Positions 51,902 to 59,588 of a stretch of DNA of 64,000 nt are shown here, in pieces. The notes beneath the pieces are model-generated. The model was given only the letters and a program-made list of their open reading frames with translations. It ran no database searches and had not been told where the DNA came from. Position numbers and translations under genes: made by a program. The stretch spans positions 2,542,001 through 2,606,000 of the forward strand of contig JAFHKN010000002.1 of assembly GCA_016937575.1 (NCBI GenBank), in the 5' to 3' direction. Every line of letters starts with the position of its first letter. Within the stretch, counting starts at the first letter, position 1. The DNA is from Roseomonas aeriglobus. GTDB taxonomy: Bacteria; Pseudomonadota; Alphaproteobacteria; Sphingomonadales; Sphingomonadaceae.

Positions 51902-52195
51902 ATGTCTCGCATCACCATCACCGAGAACGGCGTCGACAAGATCGTGACCGACATCGCGCCTTACCGCGCCGAGCGCGAAAGCGTGCTCGCCAAGCTGACC
52001 GCAATCTACGCAGACTTCGAGAAGGGGCCGGTCGATGCCCTAGCCGCACGCGAGCAGGAGATCGTTGATCTCGCCAACCGCTACAATGAGCTCACCTATT
52101 TGATCGAACGGTTCGACCAGGCCGCCGTGCGCCGAGCCAACATCCTGGCCGGCTGGGAGATCGTGAAGCAGCATCGCGCCGGGGGCGGCGCGTGA
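51902..52195 (+). CDS. 97-aa helical protein
   Basis: 97 aa, largely coiled-coil-like helix (ERESVLAKLTAIYADFEKGPVDALAAREQEIVDLANRYNELTYLIERFDQAAVRRA). Its stop overlaps the GTG of the next gene (GTGA). Not recognised; probably an assembly partner of the 803-aa protein. Confidence 0.65.
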   Translation: MSRITITENGVDKIVTDIAPYRAERESVLAKLTAIYADFEKGPVDALAAREQEIVDLANRYNELTYLIERFDQAAVRRANILAGWEIVKQHRAGGGA

Positions 52196-54603
52196 CGACC
52201 GGCCCCGCCGTCAATACCGACACACGCATGGTCGCGGCCGGGCTCGCCGCGAACATCGCCGTGATGCGACCGCCCATCATCACGGCGACTGGCCGCGCCG
52301 CGCAGAGCGGCCACGCGATCGTGCCGGCGGGCGGCTTGGCGCCGTTCGCGCTGCTGCCGCACGTCGACTATATCGACGATCCCGATCACCGGCCGGGCTG
52401 CGGGTTTGTCGGCGGGCGCAATTCGAGCATCGCGCCATTGCTGGCCTCCGGCGCGATTCCGGCGCAGGCGAACCGCGCAGTCGCGCTGCGTGCGTTACCC
52501 GATAACGCCGACGCCATCCTGCGCGACCTCAGACGCCGGGCTGGGCTCTGGTGCGCCCCTGGCGCATTGTTCGCACGCGCCGCCTGGACCGACACGTCCG
52601 CTGCCGCCTTCCTCAACCGTCTGCGCGAGAACGGCGACGACGCTCAACTCTTCGTCGCGCATTCTCAAGCCTCGCTCACCGCGCGCAAGATGTGGCTGGC
52701 GGTCGAGTGGGATGTTGGCGACCGATCCGACGCGCCCTTGCCGGTTGCATCGGGAGCGGTGGCGGTCGGACGCGCGCTGATCGACGCGATCGCGCTCGTC
52801 GACCGCCTGGCGACTCCGGAGCGGGAGGGCGTCAGCCGTCCGCAGCATCGCGAGACCGCGCTGGCCGCGCTAATGACCGCGTTCGGCCACTATCTGCGGC
52901 ACGTGTCTGCTGCCGACAGCGGCGGCGAGCCCGCGGTCGCCAGGCGCAAGCTCAAGCGCGCGATCGCCTGGGCGCGCACCATCGTCGACGCCATTGGCGT
53001 GTTCTCGGTCGCCAGCGACCCCGATCGAAAGCGCTGGGAGCGGTTGACCGCGATGCTCGACATCGGCGAGTTGCGCGATCATGCTGGCGGGGCGGCGGCA
53101 AAGCTCGACCGCGTGTCATACCAGCTCGAGCAGCTGCGGTGCGCCGATCTCGGCCACCGCCTGGAGCGTTCGGGCTGGCGTCCGCACATCCGGCGATCGC
53201 TGCTTCGCCTGGCATCACCCAATCGACAGCTTCGCCTGGCACTGGTCGGGCGCATCCGCTGCGACCTGATCTTCACGCTCGCCGCGACGCGTCAGCTCGA
53301 CCGTCTGTACCGGCTATTTCCGTGGCTGGCCGCCCCGCATGGTGCGTTCCCCGGCTGCGCCGGCGGAGCGCTCGGCGCGCTCGCCTCCCTTTACGAAGCC
53401 GCGCGCGGCGTTGAAATCGGGCTCGACATGAAGCGCCGCCTTGGCGACGTGAGCCAGAGTCCGGGCACGGTGATGCGCATGACGGCGCGTCAAGCCACGG
53501 CGGTCTATGCCCATCCGCGCCACGTCGTGTTCGCGGCCGGCCGCAACTATGCCGCCGGCGCCGCGCTGGTCGCGCAGGTCACCAGCCACGTCATGGTCAA
53601 AGCCGCGCTGGAAGGCCAGACATTCGGTAGCCTGTCGCTGGAGGCAACGCGCTACGGGCGCCTCGGCTACAGTGACGCCGTCGCGCTCAAGATCAAGCGC
53701 ACGCGCGACGCCGTGGTCACGATCCAGCAGGGGCAGCCGGCGTTCGAGGTCGTGGCGCGCGACGACGACCTCATTCGCCACATGGGCCTCACGCTGGTTC
53801 GCCACTTCGGCGCGATGATCCATTCGATCTGGCCGACCAGCTATCAGCGCGGCGACTTTACGATCCACCGTACGCTCGTCCATACCGGCCGCCGGCCGCG
53901 CAAAAACAAGGATCACCGCGCCGATACCGACGGACCGTGGGACCGGTTCAGCAAGCATCGCATCCATCAGGAACTCGTCCGTTCGATGCTGCGCAACGTC
54001 GACGGCGGCGATGACGTCACGCTTCGCGACGCCATTGCGGATATCGAGACGCCCCCCGCTGACGATGGCGAATATGCGCGCGCTGCCCGCTTGAGGGACG
54101 ATTCCAGCCGAAAGACGGCCGCCTGGGAAGAGCAGGACGAAGGCCAGGGGGCCGCGCGCCGTGCTGCAGAGGAGCCGACCAATATCGCCGATCGTGGCGC
54201 GATCCTGCGCGACCTCGTCGATGACGTGCGTCGCTGGCGCGAGCGCGATTCAGGCAAGCCGCAGCCCGCGCCGCAGGACAATCTGCTCGAGGACATCCTG
54301 CTCGGTCGTGCAAACATCGCCCAGCTCGCGCCGGTGTCCGACCTGTTCATTCCGGTCCTGTGGTTCGCACCGCTGATGGATCGCGACCGGCTCGCGTGGA
54401 TCGCGCGCGGGATGCCGGGCCAGCACACCGGTGACGACGATGCGCCCCATGCGGCGCGCCTCAAGAGCTGGATCGCGGCGGTACGTCGCTGGTCGTGGGC
54501 GCCGTTCGTGGCTCCGATCGTGCGCGGTCGCGACGACGTGATCGCCTGCCATCTCTTTACCGGCGTGTCGCCGGTGACCGCGGACCTCGGCCATGTCCGG
54601 TGA
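52192..54603 (+). CDS. 803-aa protein of unknown function
   Basis: GTG start overlapping the previous stop. 803 aa, mostly helical and Arg/Ala-rich. Several conserved-looking segments (HPRHVVFAAGRNYAAGAALVAQVTSHVMVKAALEGQTFGSLSLEA; IRHMGLTLVRHFGAMIHSIWPTSYQRGDF) suggest a structured middle. The C-terminal 170 residues are charged with an interrupted linker. No nucleotide-binding or nuclease motif was found. It is the largest unrecognised protein of the element. Confidence 0.65.
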   Translation: MTTGPAVNTDTRMVAAGLAANIAVMRPPIITATGRAAQSGHAIVPAGGLAPFALLPHVDYIDDPDHRPGCGFVGGRNSSIAPLLASGAIPAQANRAVALRALPDNADAILRDLRRRAGLWCAPGALFARAAWTDTSAAAFLNRLRENGDDAQLFVAHSQASLTARKMWLAVEWDVGDRSDAPLPVASGAVAVGRALIDAIALVDRLATPEREGVSRPQHRETALAALMTAFGHYLRHVSAADSGGEPAVARRKLKRAIAWARTIVDAIGVFSVASDPDRKRWERLTAMLDIGELRDHAGGAAAKLDRVSYQLEQLRCADLGHRLERSGWRPHIRRSLLRLASPNRQLRLALVGRIRCDLIFTLAATRQLDRLYRLFPWLAAPHGAFPGCAGGALGALASLYEAARGVEIGLDMKRRLGDVSQSPGTVMRMTARQATAVYAHPRHVVFAAGRNYAAGAALVAQVTSHVMVKAALEGQTFGSLSLEATRYGRLGYSDAVALKIKRTRDAVVTIQQGQPAFEVVARDDDLIRHMGLTLVRHFGAMIHSIWPTSYQRGDFTIHRTLVHTGRRPRKNKDHRADTDGPWDRFSKHRIHQELVRSMLRNVDGGDDVTLRDAIADIETPPADDGEYARAARLRDDSSRKTAAWEEQDEGQGAARRAAEEPTNIADRGAILRDLVDDVRRWRERDSGKPQPAPQDNLLEDILLGRANIAQLAPVSDLFIPVLWFAPLMDRDRLAWIARGMPGQHTGDDDAPHAARLKSWIAAVRRWSWAPFVAPIVRGRDDVIACHLFTGVSPVTADLGHVR

Positions 54604-54698
54604 TCCGTCACGTCGGCCGACCGGGACCAGCGGCGTTCGCACGACCGGGAGTCCGAGCCGACAACCCGACAACCGATCGAATAACGGAGGCAGGCATC

Positions 54699-55247
54699 AT
54701 GTACGTCGTCTGTGACGAGATGTGGAACAGCGTGGACGTCTATGGCCCGCGATCGGACATCGATCGCTTCAAGCGCCGCTTCATCGTGCCGGCGCCGGCC
54801 GGCAACCGGTCGCGCAGCACTTTAGCGTTTAAGCTCGACGACCTCAGCGGCGACAGCACCTGGAACTTCCGGGAATTTAGGCCGCACGAGAACGGCATTT
54901 ATTCGTTCGCGTTCGACACGCTGGCGAAGTTTCCGACCTACGCTTTCGAACGCCTGACCAGGATGTTTCCAAAGCTGCATTTCGATTGCGAGTGCATCGC
55001 CGACGACGATCACCGAATGGGATACGGCTGGTTCAACACGCCCCCCGGCGGTCAGGATTTCTACGATTACTATGACGTGCCCAAAGGCTTCTGGACCAGC
55101 GGCCGCGGCAAGCGCACGCCGCCCGAAGAGCGGCGGCACATGATGGTCATCGACGCACTCAGGCAGCGGCTGCGCGATGAGGAGCGCGGAAGACACGGCG
55201 GCGACCTTCGCGACGCGAGCCGTGATGGCGAAAGGTCACCTCGATGA
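54699..55247 (+). CDS. Api92/DUF1281-like protein, copy A
   Basis: 182 aa with ACGGAGG before the ATG. It contains MWNSVDVYGPRSDIDRFKRRF at the N-terminus and MGYGWFNTPPGGQDFYDYYDVPKGFWTSG near the C-terminus. This resembles phage and plasmid Api92-like proteins (N-terminal xWNxxxVxG plus ferredoxin-like half). A tandem homologue follows directly. Function unknown. Confidence 0.6.
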   Translation: MYVVCDEMWNSVDVYGPRSDIDRFKRRFIVPAPAGNRSRSTLAFKLDDLSGDSTWNFREFRPHENGIYSFAFDTLAKFPTYAFERLTRMFPKLHFDCECIADDDHRMGYGWFNTPPGGQDFYDYYDVPKGFWTSGRGKRTPPEERRHMMVIDALRQRLRDEERGRHGGDLRDASRDGERSPR

Positions 55248-55774
55248 GCGAAGTCTGGAACAGCGTGAGGGTGTACGGGCCGTCCTCGGAGATCAGCCGA
55301 TTTAAGCGGCTCTGCATGGCGCCGTCCGAAGCCAGCAACACCGGTGATCACGAGGGTTGGAATGGATGTGATTGCGTCATCACGGTCCCGGTCGATGACC
55401 CGCGCGGCAATGGCTCGGCGTTTTCAGACTATGTCTGGAATTTCCATCATGACGATGGGCCGGGCGACAATCGCTACGCATTCAACTTCGACACGGACTG
55501 CCGATTTCCGGTCGATCTGTTCGAGCGTATCGCACAGGCGTTCCCTGCGCTCGCATTCGACTGCAGCTGCATCCACAGCATGGACGAGTTCATGGGTTAT
55601 GGCTGGTTCAATACGCCCGCCGGGGGAGAGGATTTCAGCCAGGATTACGATGTTCCGAAAGACTATTGGACGTCGGGAAGCGGGTATAAGCGAGGCCCGG
55701 CCGCTCAGTTAAGGCACGCGGCGCTGATCGCCCATCTCGAACGCGTTGCGCGCGAGGCGGATGATCGCTCGTAA
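55244..55774 (+). CDS. Api92/DUF1281-like protein, copy B
   Basis: 176 aa whose ATG overlaps the stop of copy A. It shares VWNSVRVYGPSSEISRFKRL, FERIAQAFPALAFDCSCI, MGYGWFNTPAGGEDF and DYDVPKDYWTSG with copy A. It carries its own insertion of about 20 residues near position 35. Tandem duplication with divergence. The operon position and overlap suggest the two act together. Confidence 0.6.
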   Translation: MSEVWNSVRVYGPSSEISRFKRLCMAPSEASNTGDHEGWNGCDCVITVPVDDPRGNGSAFSDYVWNFHHDDGPGDNRYAFNFDTDCRFPVDLFERIAQAFPALAFDCSCIHSMDEFMGYGWFNTPAGGEDFSQDYDVPKDYWTSGSGYKRGPAAQLRHAALIAHLERVAREADDRS

Positions 55775-55798
55775 GCTCTTATCAGGACCTGAGCGCCG

Positions 55799-55809
55799 GT
55801 TACATCGTC
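55799..55809 (+). promoter_or_regulatory. GTTACATCGTC motif, copy 3, before the ParB-like gene
   Basis: Exact motif followed by GCCGCGTTTTG, 54 bp before the ATG at 55863. The inverted half GATGTAAC recurs at 55853-55860, directly before the start codon, giving an eight-base dyad across the leader. Confidence 0.65.
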
Positions 55810-55862
55810 GCCGCGTTTTGTCGTCCGCATCCTCGAATCACTACCGATCGAGGATGTAACTC

Positions 55863-56747
55863 ATGGACACCAATGAACTCCCGCTCGACGCCGTGCCGCC
55901 CAGGCGCGGCCACAAAGCCAACTATGTCGTCGAGTTGCTTCCTCACGACAGGACGACGGTGTCGCCCAAGAACCCGCGGTTCGGTTATGTCATCACCGAC
56001 GACAGCATCGTGCCCCTCGTCGTGGAGCTGAAGGCGGTCGGGCAGGCGCATGACGCGATCGGCGAGCGCGGGGCCGACGGCGTCGTCGAGATTCTCGCCG
56101 GCTCGCGGCGCCGTGAAGCGTGCCGCATCCTCAACACGCCGCTTCGCGTCCGCGTATACGACAAGGGTGCGCTGACCGCCGAAGTCGCGCTCAAGATCGC
56201 CAACCGCGAGGATCGCGGCGCTCTCGAAGTCAGCCTGTGGGACAAGTCGGCATCGTGGGCGCGGATGCTCGAGGGGAAGCTCGTCGCCAGCGAAGCGCGG
56301 CTCGCGGACGCCGTCGGCGAAGACAAGTCGGCGATCAACCGCGGGCTGGCGCTGCAGAAGGCGCCTCTCGCCATCCTCGATCTCGTCGCCGACCGGCGCG
56401 CAATCTCGATGAGCCAGTGGGCCCAGCTCGCGCCGCTGCTCGAGGACAACGGTCAGCGCGACCGCGTTCTCGCCTGCGCTGCGCTGCTGGCCGGGCAGAC
56501 GCTCGCCATTGCTCCGCTCGTCCGCAAGCTGACCGCCGCCGCCGCGGGCAAGAACGAGATCAGGCCGGTCGAGGTCCGGAACCGCCACGGCCGGCTGATC
56601 GCGACGATCGCTCCCGACCACCGCGGTGCCTTCAGCATCCGGGTGAAGTCGATGGCCGAGCAGCACCCCAGCTTCCGCCTCGACCATGCCAAGCTGATCA
56701 ACGCCGCCTTCGTCGACGCGATCAAGGATTGGTTCGGCGACGCCTGA
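55863..56747 (+). CDS. ParB-like DNA-binding protein
   Basis: 294 aa. N-terminal ParB/Srx core: SPKNPRFGYVITDDSIVPLVVELKAVGQ, then VVEILAGSRRREACRIL (the GxRRxxA arginine patch), then an HTH region (ANREDRGALEVSLWDKSASWARMLEGKLVASEARLADAVGEDKSAINRGLALQKAP). No ParA is encoded nearby, so it is more likely a regulator or stabilisation factor than part of a full partition pair. It sits behind one copy of the repeated motif and is the best candidate to bind it (inference). Confidence 0.82.
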   Translation: MDTNELPLDAVPPRRGHKANYVVELLPHDRTTVSPKNPRFGYVITDDSIVPLVVELKAVGQAHDAIGERGADGVVEILAGSRRREACRILNTPLRVRVYDKGALTAEVALKIANREDRGALEVSLWDKSASWARMLEGKLVASEARLADAVGEDKSAINRGLALQKAPLAILDLVADRRAISMSQWAQLAPLLEDNGQRDRVLACAALLAGQTLAIAPLVRKLTAAAAGKNEIRPVEVRNRHGRLIATIAPDHRGAFSIRVKSMAEQHPSFRLDHAKLINAAFVDAIKDWFGDA

Positions 56748-56783
56748 CCCTGCCGAGCCGCCAGCACATTCAAAGGACCTCAT

Positions 56784-57077
56784 ATGCCCGAGTTCGAGTC
56801 GATGAAGTTCCCATTCGGGTCGGTGAAGCGCCGCCGCGCGCCCATCATCAGCCCAACGCTCCTCGCGCTGCCCGAGAGCGCACGACCCGTGCCGATCCTC
56901 GCGTGCGCCACCTGCCCGGCTGGCAGCTGGTATCACGACGAGGAACATCTCGCCTGCCACTGTGCCGCGCGGCGCTACGTGTCGTGGCTGCCCAAGCAGA
57001 AGGCGATCGCGCTCTGTGATGATCGCGAAGCGGCGCTCGCCGAGCAGGAGGCCAACCGGCAGGATGGGGCAGACTGA
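56784..57077 (+). CDS. 97-aa cysteine-containing protein
   Basis: 97 aa, AAAGGACCT before the ATG. Four cysteines and two histidines cluster in ILACATCPAGSW and HDEEHLACHCAARRYVSW, which could form a small zinc-binding site. Family not recognised. 36 bp after the ParB-like gene, so co-transcribed. Confidence 0.6.
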   Translation: MPEFESMKFPFGSVKRRRAPIISPTLLALPESARPVPILACATCPAGSWYHDEEHLACHCAARRYVSWLPKQKAIALCDDREAALAEQEANRQDGAD

Positions 57078-57090
57078 TCGATGCCGGGTA

Positions 57091-57420
57091 TCAGGCGACG
57101 ACGTGACCGTGTCTGCGCATGAGCGCGTAGCCCCGCGCGCTCGACAGCGGAAACAGGCTGACATGCGCGGTCATTGCGATCGACAGGCGCAGGTGACGCG
57201 CCATCAGTCGCCGGTGCACACGGCTTAGGTGCCAGGTGGGAATGAGATCGATCGCGTTGGATGGCGCGGACATCGCCAGCAGAGCACGGGTCAGTCGCGC
57301 CGAGCGCCAGCAATACCAGGCGGCGATCGCGGTCGCGATGCCGTCGACCGCCAAGATCAACAGATACTGGGCGGCCTTGAAGGCTGCCCCCGCCAGCGCG
57401 AGCATGATGATCGCGGTCAT
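57091..57420 (-). CDS. Small membrane protein
   Basis: 109 aa; AAAGGAGATT precedes ATG 57420. Two hydrophobic helices (MTAIIMLALAGAAFKAAQYLLILAV; IATAIAAWYCW) and a basic tail rich in His/Arg. Opposite strand to its neighbours. Function unknown. Confidence 0.5.
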   Translation of the reverse strand: MTAIIMLALAGAAFKAAQYLLILAVDGIATAIAAWYCWRSARLTRALLAMSAPSNAIDLIPTWHLSRVHRRLMARHLRLSIAMTAHVSLFPLSSARGYALMRRHGHVVA

Positions 57421-57486
57421 GTCCAATCTCCTTTTTCTCCAGCCTGCCTGGATCACCCACTCCTTTTGCTTTCAGAGCTTCTGACG

Positions 57487-57497
57487 GTTACATCGTC
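57487..57497 (+). promoter_or_regulatory. GTTACATCGTC motif, copy 4, before the recombinase pair
   Basis: Exact motif followed by ACCGCGATTTAGG, 32 bp before the GTG at 57529. TTGCTT occurs 16 bp before TTACAT, so here the motif could overlap a -10 element. Confidence 0.65.
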
Positions 57498-57528
57498 ACC
57501 GCGATTTAGGGTCGGCACATGCTGATCG

Positions 57529-57756
57529 GTGGACAGCACCGACGCCCCTCCCCGCGGATCGATCCCTCATTCCCGTGCCGGGATCGGTGCCGCCGTGCTC
57601 GGCGCGTGCCATATCGAAAGTCGTATCGTTGCCGACCGGCTTCCGGACTCTTTTCCGCTGGCGCGATCGGAGTCAGAGTGGCTGCTGACTCTGCTCAGCG
57701 CGGACGACCTGCGCTTTATCTTCGAAGGCCTAATTCATGGGGAAGACTCGGACTGA
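57529..57756 (+). CDS. 75-aa protein overlapping the recombinase start
   Basis: GTG start; 75 aa ending WLLTLLSADDLRFIFEGLIHGEDSD. The last 20 bases overlap the recombinase gene, so the two are coupled. Small proteins in this position can act as directionality or control factors for serine recombinases; no homology was recognised. Confidence 0.5.
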   Translation: MDSTDAPPRGSIPHSRAGIGAAVLGACHIESRIVADRLPDSFPLARSESEWLLTLLSADDLRFIFEGLIHGEDSD

Positions 57757-59368
57757 ACGTGCACTTGGCTACATCCGGGTATCGACCCAGCGCCAGGCCG
57801 AGGGCGGGATCAGCCTCGCCAATCAGGAGGAGCGGCTCAACGCCCACTACGGCCAGCGTGGCATCGAGCTTGTCGACGTTTACCGCGACGGGGGCCTGTC
57901 TGGAACGACCGACAACCGACCGGGTCTGCAGGCACTGTTCGAACATGCGCTGCGGCCTGGCAGCGGGATTACCGAGATCGGCGTGTACAGTTTCTCGAGG
58001 CTTTTCCGCGATCACTACTTGCTTGAACATTATCGCCGTAAGCTGAAGCGCGCCGGGGTCCGCATCGTGGCAATCACGCAGGATGTGGGCCAGGACGCCG
58101 AGGGCGATCTCGTCCGGTCCGTGCTGTCCAACTTCGACGAGTATCAGTCGCGCCAGACGGCCAAGTTCACCCGCGATACGATGAAGCGCAACGCCGAAGC
58201 GGGCTTCTGGAACGGCGCGATCCCGCCGTTCGGCTACACGACCCAGATTGCCGAGATGCGCGGCCCCAAGGCGAAGAAGCGGCTCGTGATCGAGCCCTCG
58301 GAGGCGCTGCAGGTTCAGCAGATCTTCCGCATGAAGCGGGTCGGTATCGGTCAGGGACCGATGGGCTACAAGAAGATCGTTTGCCATCTGAACGCGAGCG
58401 GCGCGACCCTGCGCGGACGCAAGTGGCACGTGTCGAACGTCCGCGACATCCTCACGCGCTCCACCTACCGCGGAAAACACCTGTACGGCGTCCATGATAC
58501 CCGCAACGGCATCAAGCGTCCCGAAGAAGAATGGCAGGAGATCGACGCGCCCGTCATCATCCCGGAACCCGAATGGCTCGAAGTGCAGGCCGGCATCGCC
58601 CGCAACGCCCGGCACATCACGGCGCCGACATTCGTGTCGGGGCCGACGATGCTCGCCGGCATCGCCAAATGCGGCCATCCAGAATGCGGCAATGCGCTCA
58701 CCATCGCAACCGGCAAGGGCGGTCGCTATCGCTACTATCGTTGCTCCCGCAACCTGCGGCGTGGCGAGACAGTCTGCCAGGGCACGAGCATCCGCGATGA
58801 AAAGCTCGAGAGCATAGTGATTGAAGCCATGGCCGAGCGGCTGTTCCGGCCCGACCGCCTCCAGCAACTGCTCGCCAACCTGCTCGACGACAGCTCAGCG
58901 GCCGTGCGCGAGCGACAGGCCCATCTCAAGGCGCTGCGCACGGAGCGTACCCGCGTCGAAGGCGCGATTCAGAACATGTTCGACTTCATCGAGCAGGGGA
59001 TCGTGTCACCGCGCGACGCCGATTTCACCGCGCGGCTCGCCACGCAACGTACGCGGCGCGCCGATCTGGAACAAGAAATCCTGCTGGTCGAGCGTCAGCT
59101 GTCCGCCGCCGACCGGCGGGTCACACCCGAGGCGATCGACCGGCTCGGCGAGGTCATCTTGACCAAGCTGCGCTCTACCGATCCGACTGCGCGGCAAGGC
59201 TACGCGCGCCGGTTCATCGCCAAAGTCGTGGTCGCGCCCAATGCGATTACCATCACGGGACCGATCAAGCCGCTCGAAATCGCGGCCAACGGTGTTTCCG
59301 ATCAACAGGCACTGATGGTGCCCTCTCTTGATCGGGAGTGGTGCCGCCTACAGGACTCGAACCTGTGA
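57737..59368 (+). CDS. Large serine recombinase (integrase of the element)
   Basis: 543 aa. Resolvase domain with nucleophile Ser16 (GYIRVSTQRQAEGG) and catalytic arginines (GVYSFSRLFRD). The recombinase domain follows (GFWNGAIPPFGY; LNASGATLRGRKWHVSNVRDIL), then a zinc ribbon (CGHPECGNALT...YYRCSRNLRRGETVCQG) and a coiled-coil (about 395-470). The last residues CRLQDSNL are encoded by the antisense of tRNA-Thr, so the gene ends inside its attachment site. It integrates and excises the element. Confidence 0.92.
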   Translation: MGKTRTERALGYIRVSTQRQAEGGISLANQEERLNAHYGQRGIELVDVYRDGGLSGTTDNRPGLQALFEHALRPGSGITEIGVYSFSRLFRDHYLLEHYRRKLKRAGVRIVAITQDVGQDAEGDLVRSVLSNFDEYQSRQTAKFTRDTMKRNAEAGFWNGAIPPFGYTTQIAEMRGPKAKKRLVIEPSEALQVQQIFRMKRVGIGQGPMGYKKIVCHLNASGATLRGRKWHVSNVRDILTRSTYRGKHLYGVHDTRNGIKRPEEEWQEIDAPVIIPEPEWLEVQAGIARNARHITAPTFVSGPTMLAGIAKCGHPECGNALTIATGKGGRYRYYRCSRNLRRGETVCQGTSIRDEKLESIVIEAMAERLFRPDRLQQLLANLLDDSSAAVRERQAHLKALRTERTRVEGAIQNMFDFIEQGIVSPRDADFTARLATQRTRRADLEQEILLVERQLSAADRRVTPEAIDRLGEVILTKLRSTDPTARQGYARRFIAKVVVAPNAITITGPIKPLEIAANGVSDQQALMVPSLDREWCRLQDSNL

Positions 59369-59414
59369 CCCCCGCATTACGAATGCGATGCTCTACCAGC
59401 TGAGCTAAGGCGGC
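59339..59414 (-). tRNA. tRNA-Thr (anticodon CGU)
   Basis: The complement folds as a full cloverleaf: acceptor GCCGCCT/AGGCGGC, D-arm with AGCTCAG..GGT, anticodon stem GCATT/AATGC with loop TTCGTAA holding CGT, T-arm with GGTTCGAGTCC, discriminator A and an encoded CCA. CGU reads ACG codons, so threonine. The 3' half overlaps the last 30 bases of the serine recombinase gene: the element has integrated here, restoring a complete tRNA. Confidence 0.95.
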
Positions 59415-59588
59415 CAATGTCGTTGCCGGGGCGATGCCCGACGTCGAGGGGGCGGCGCTTAGCAGTGTGTTTTGGGGCTGGCAAGCGTCCATCGTCATTG
59501 CCGGCGCCTTTACGCGGTCTTTACCACATGTCCGCCAGAACGATCGCCTGTGTTCGGGGCGATGGGCCCCAGGGTCGAGGGTAATCGC

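Noticed and set aside
48898-56747. PRTRC cassette (ParB-related, ThiF-related)
   Set aside because: A ThiF and a ParB-like protein are both present, but they are 6 kb apart, the ThiF and Ubl match multiubiquitin-type systems better, and no PRTRC A, B, C, E or F protein was recognised. The similarity is only in parts list.
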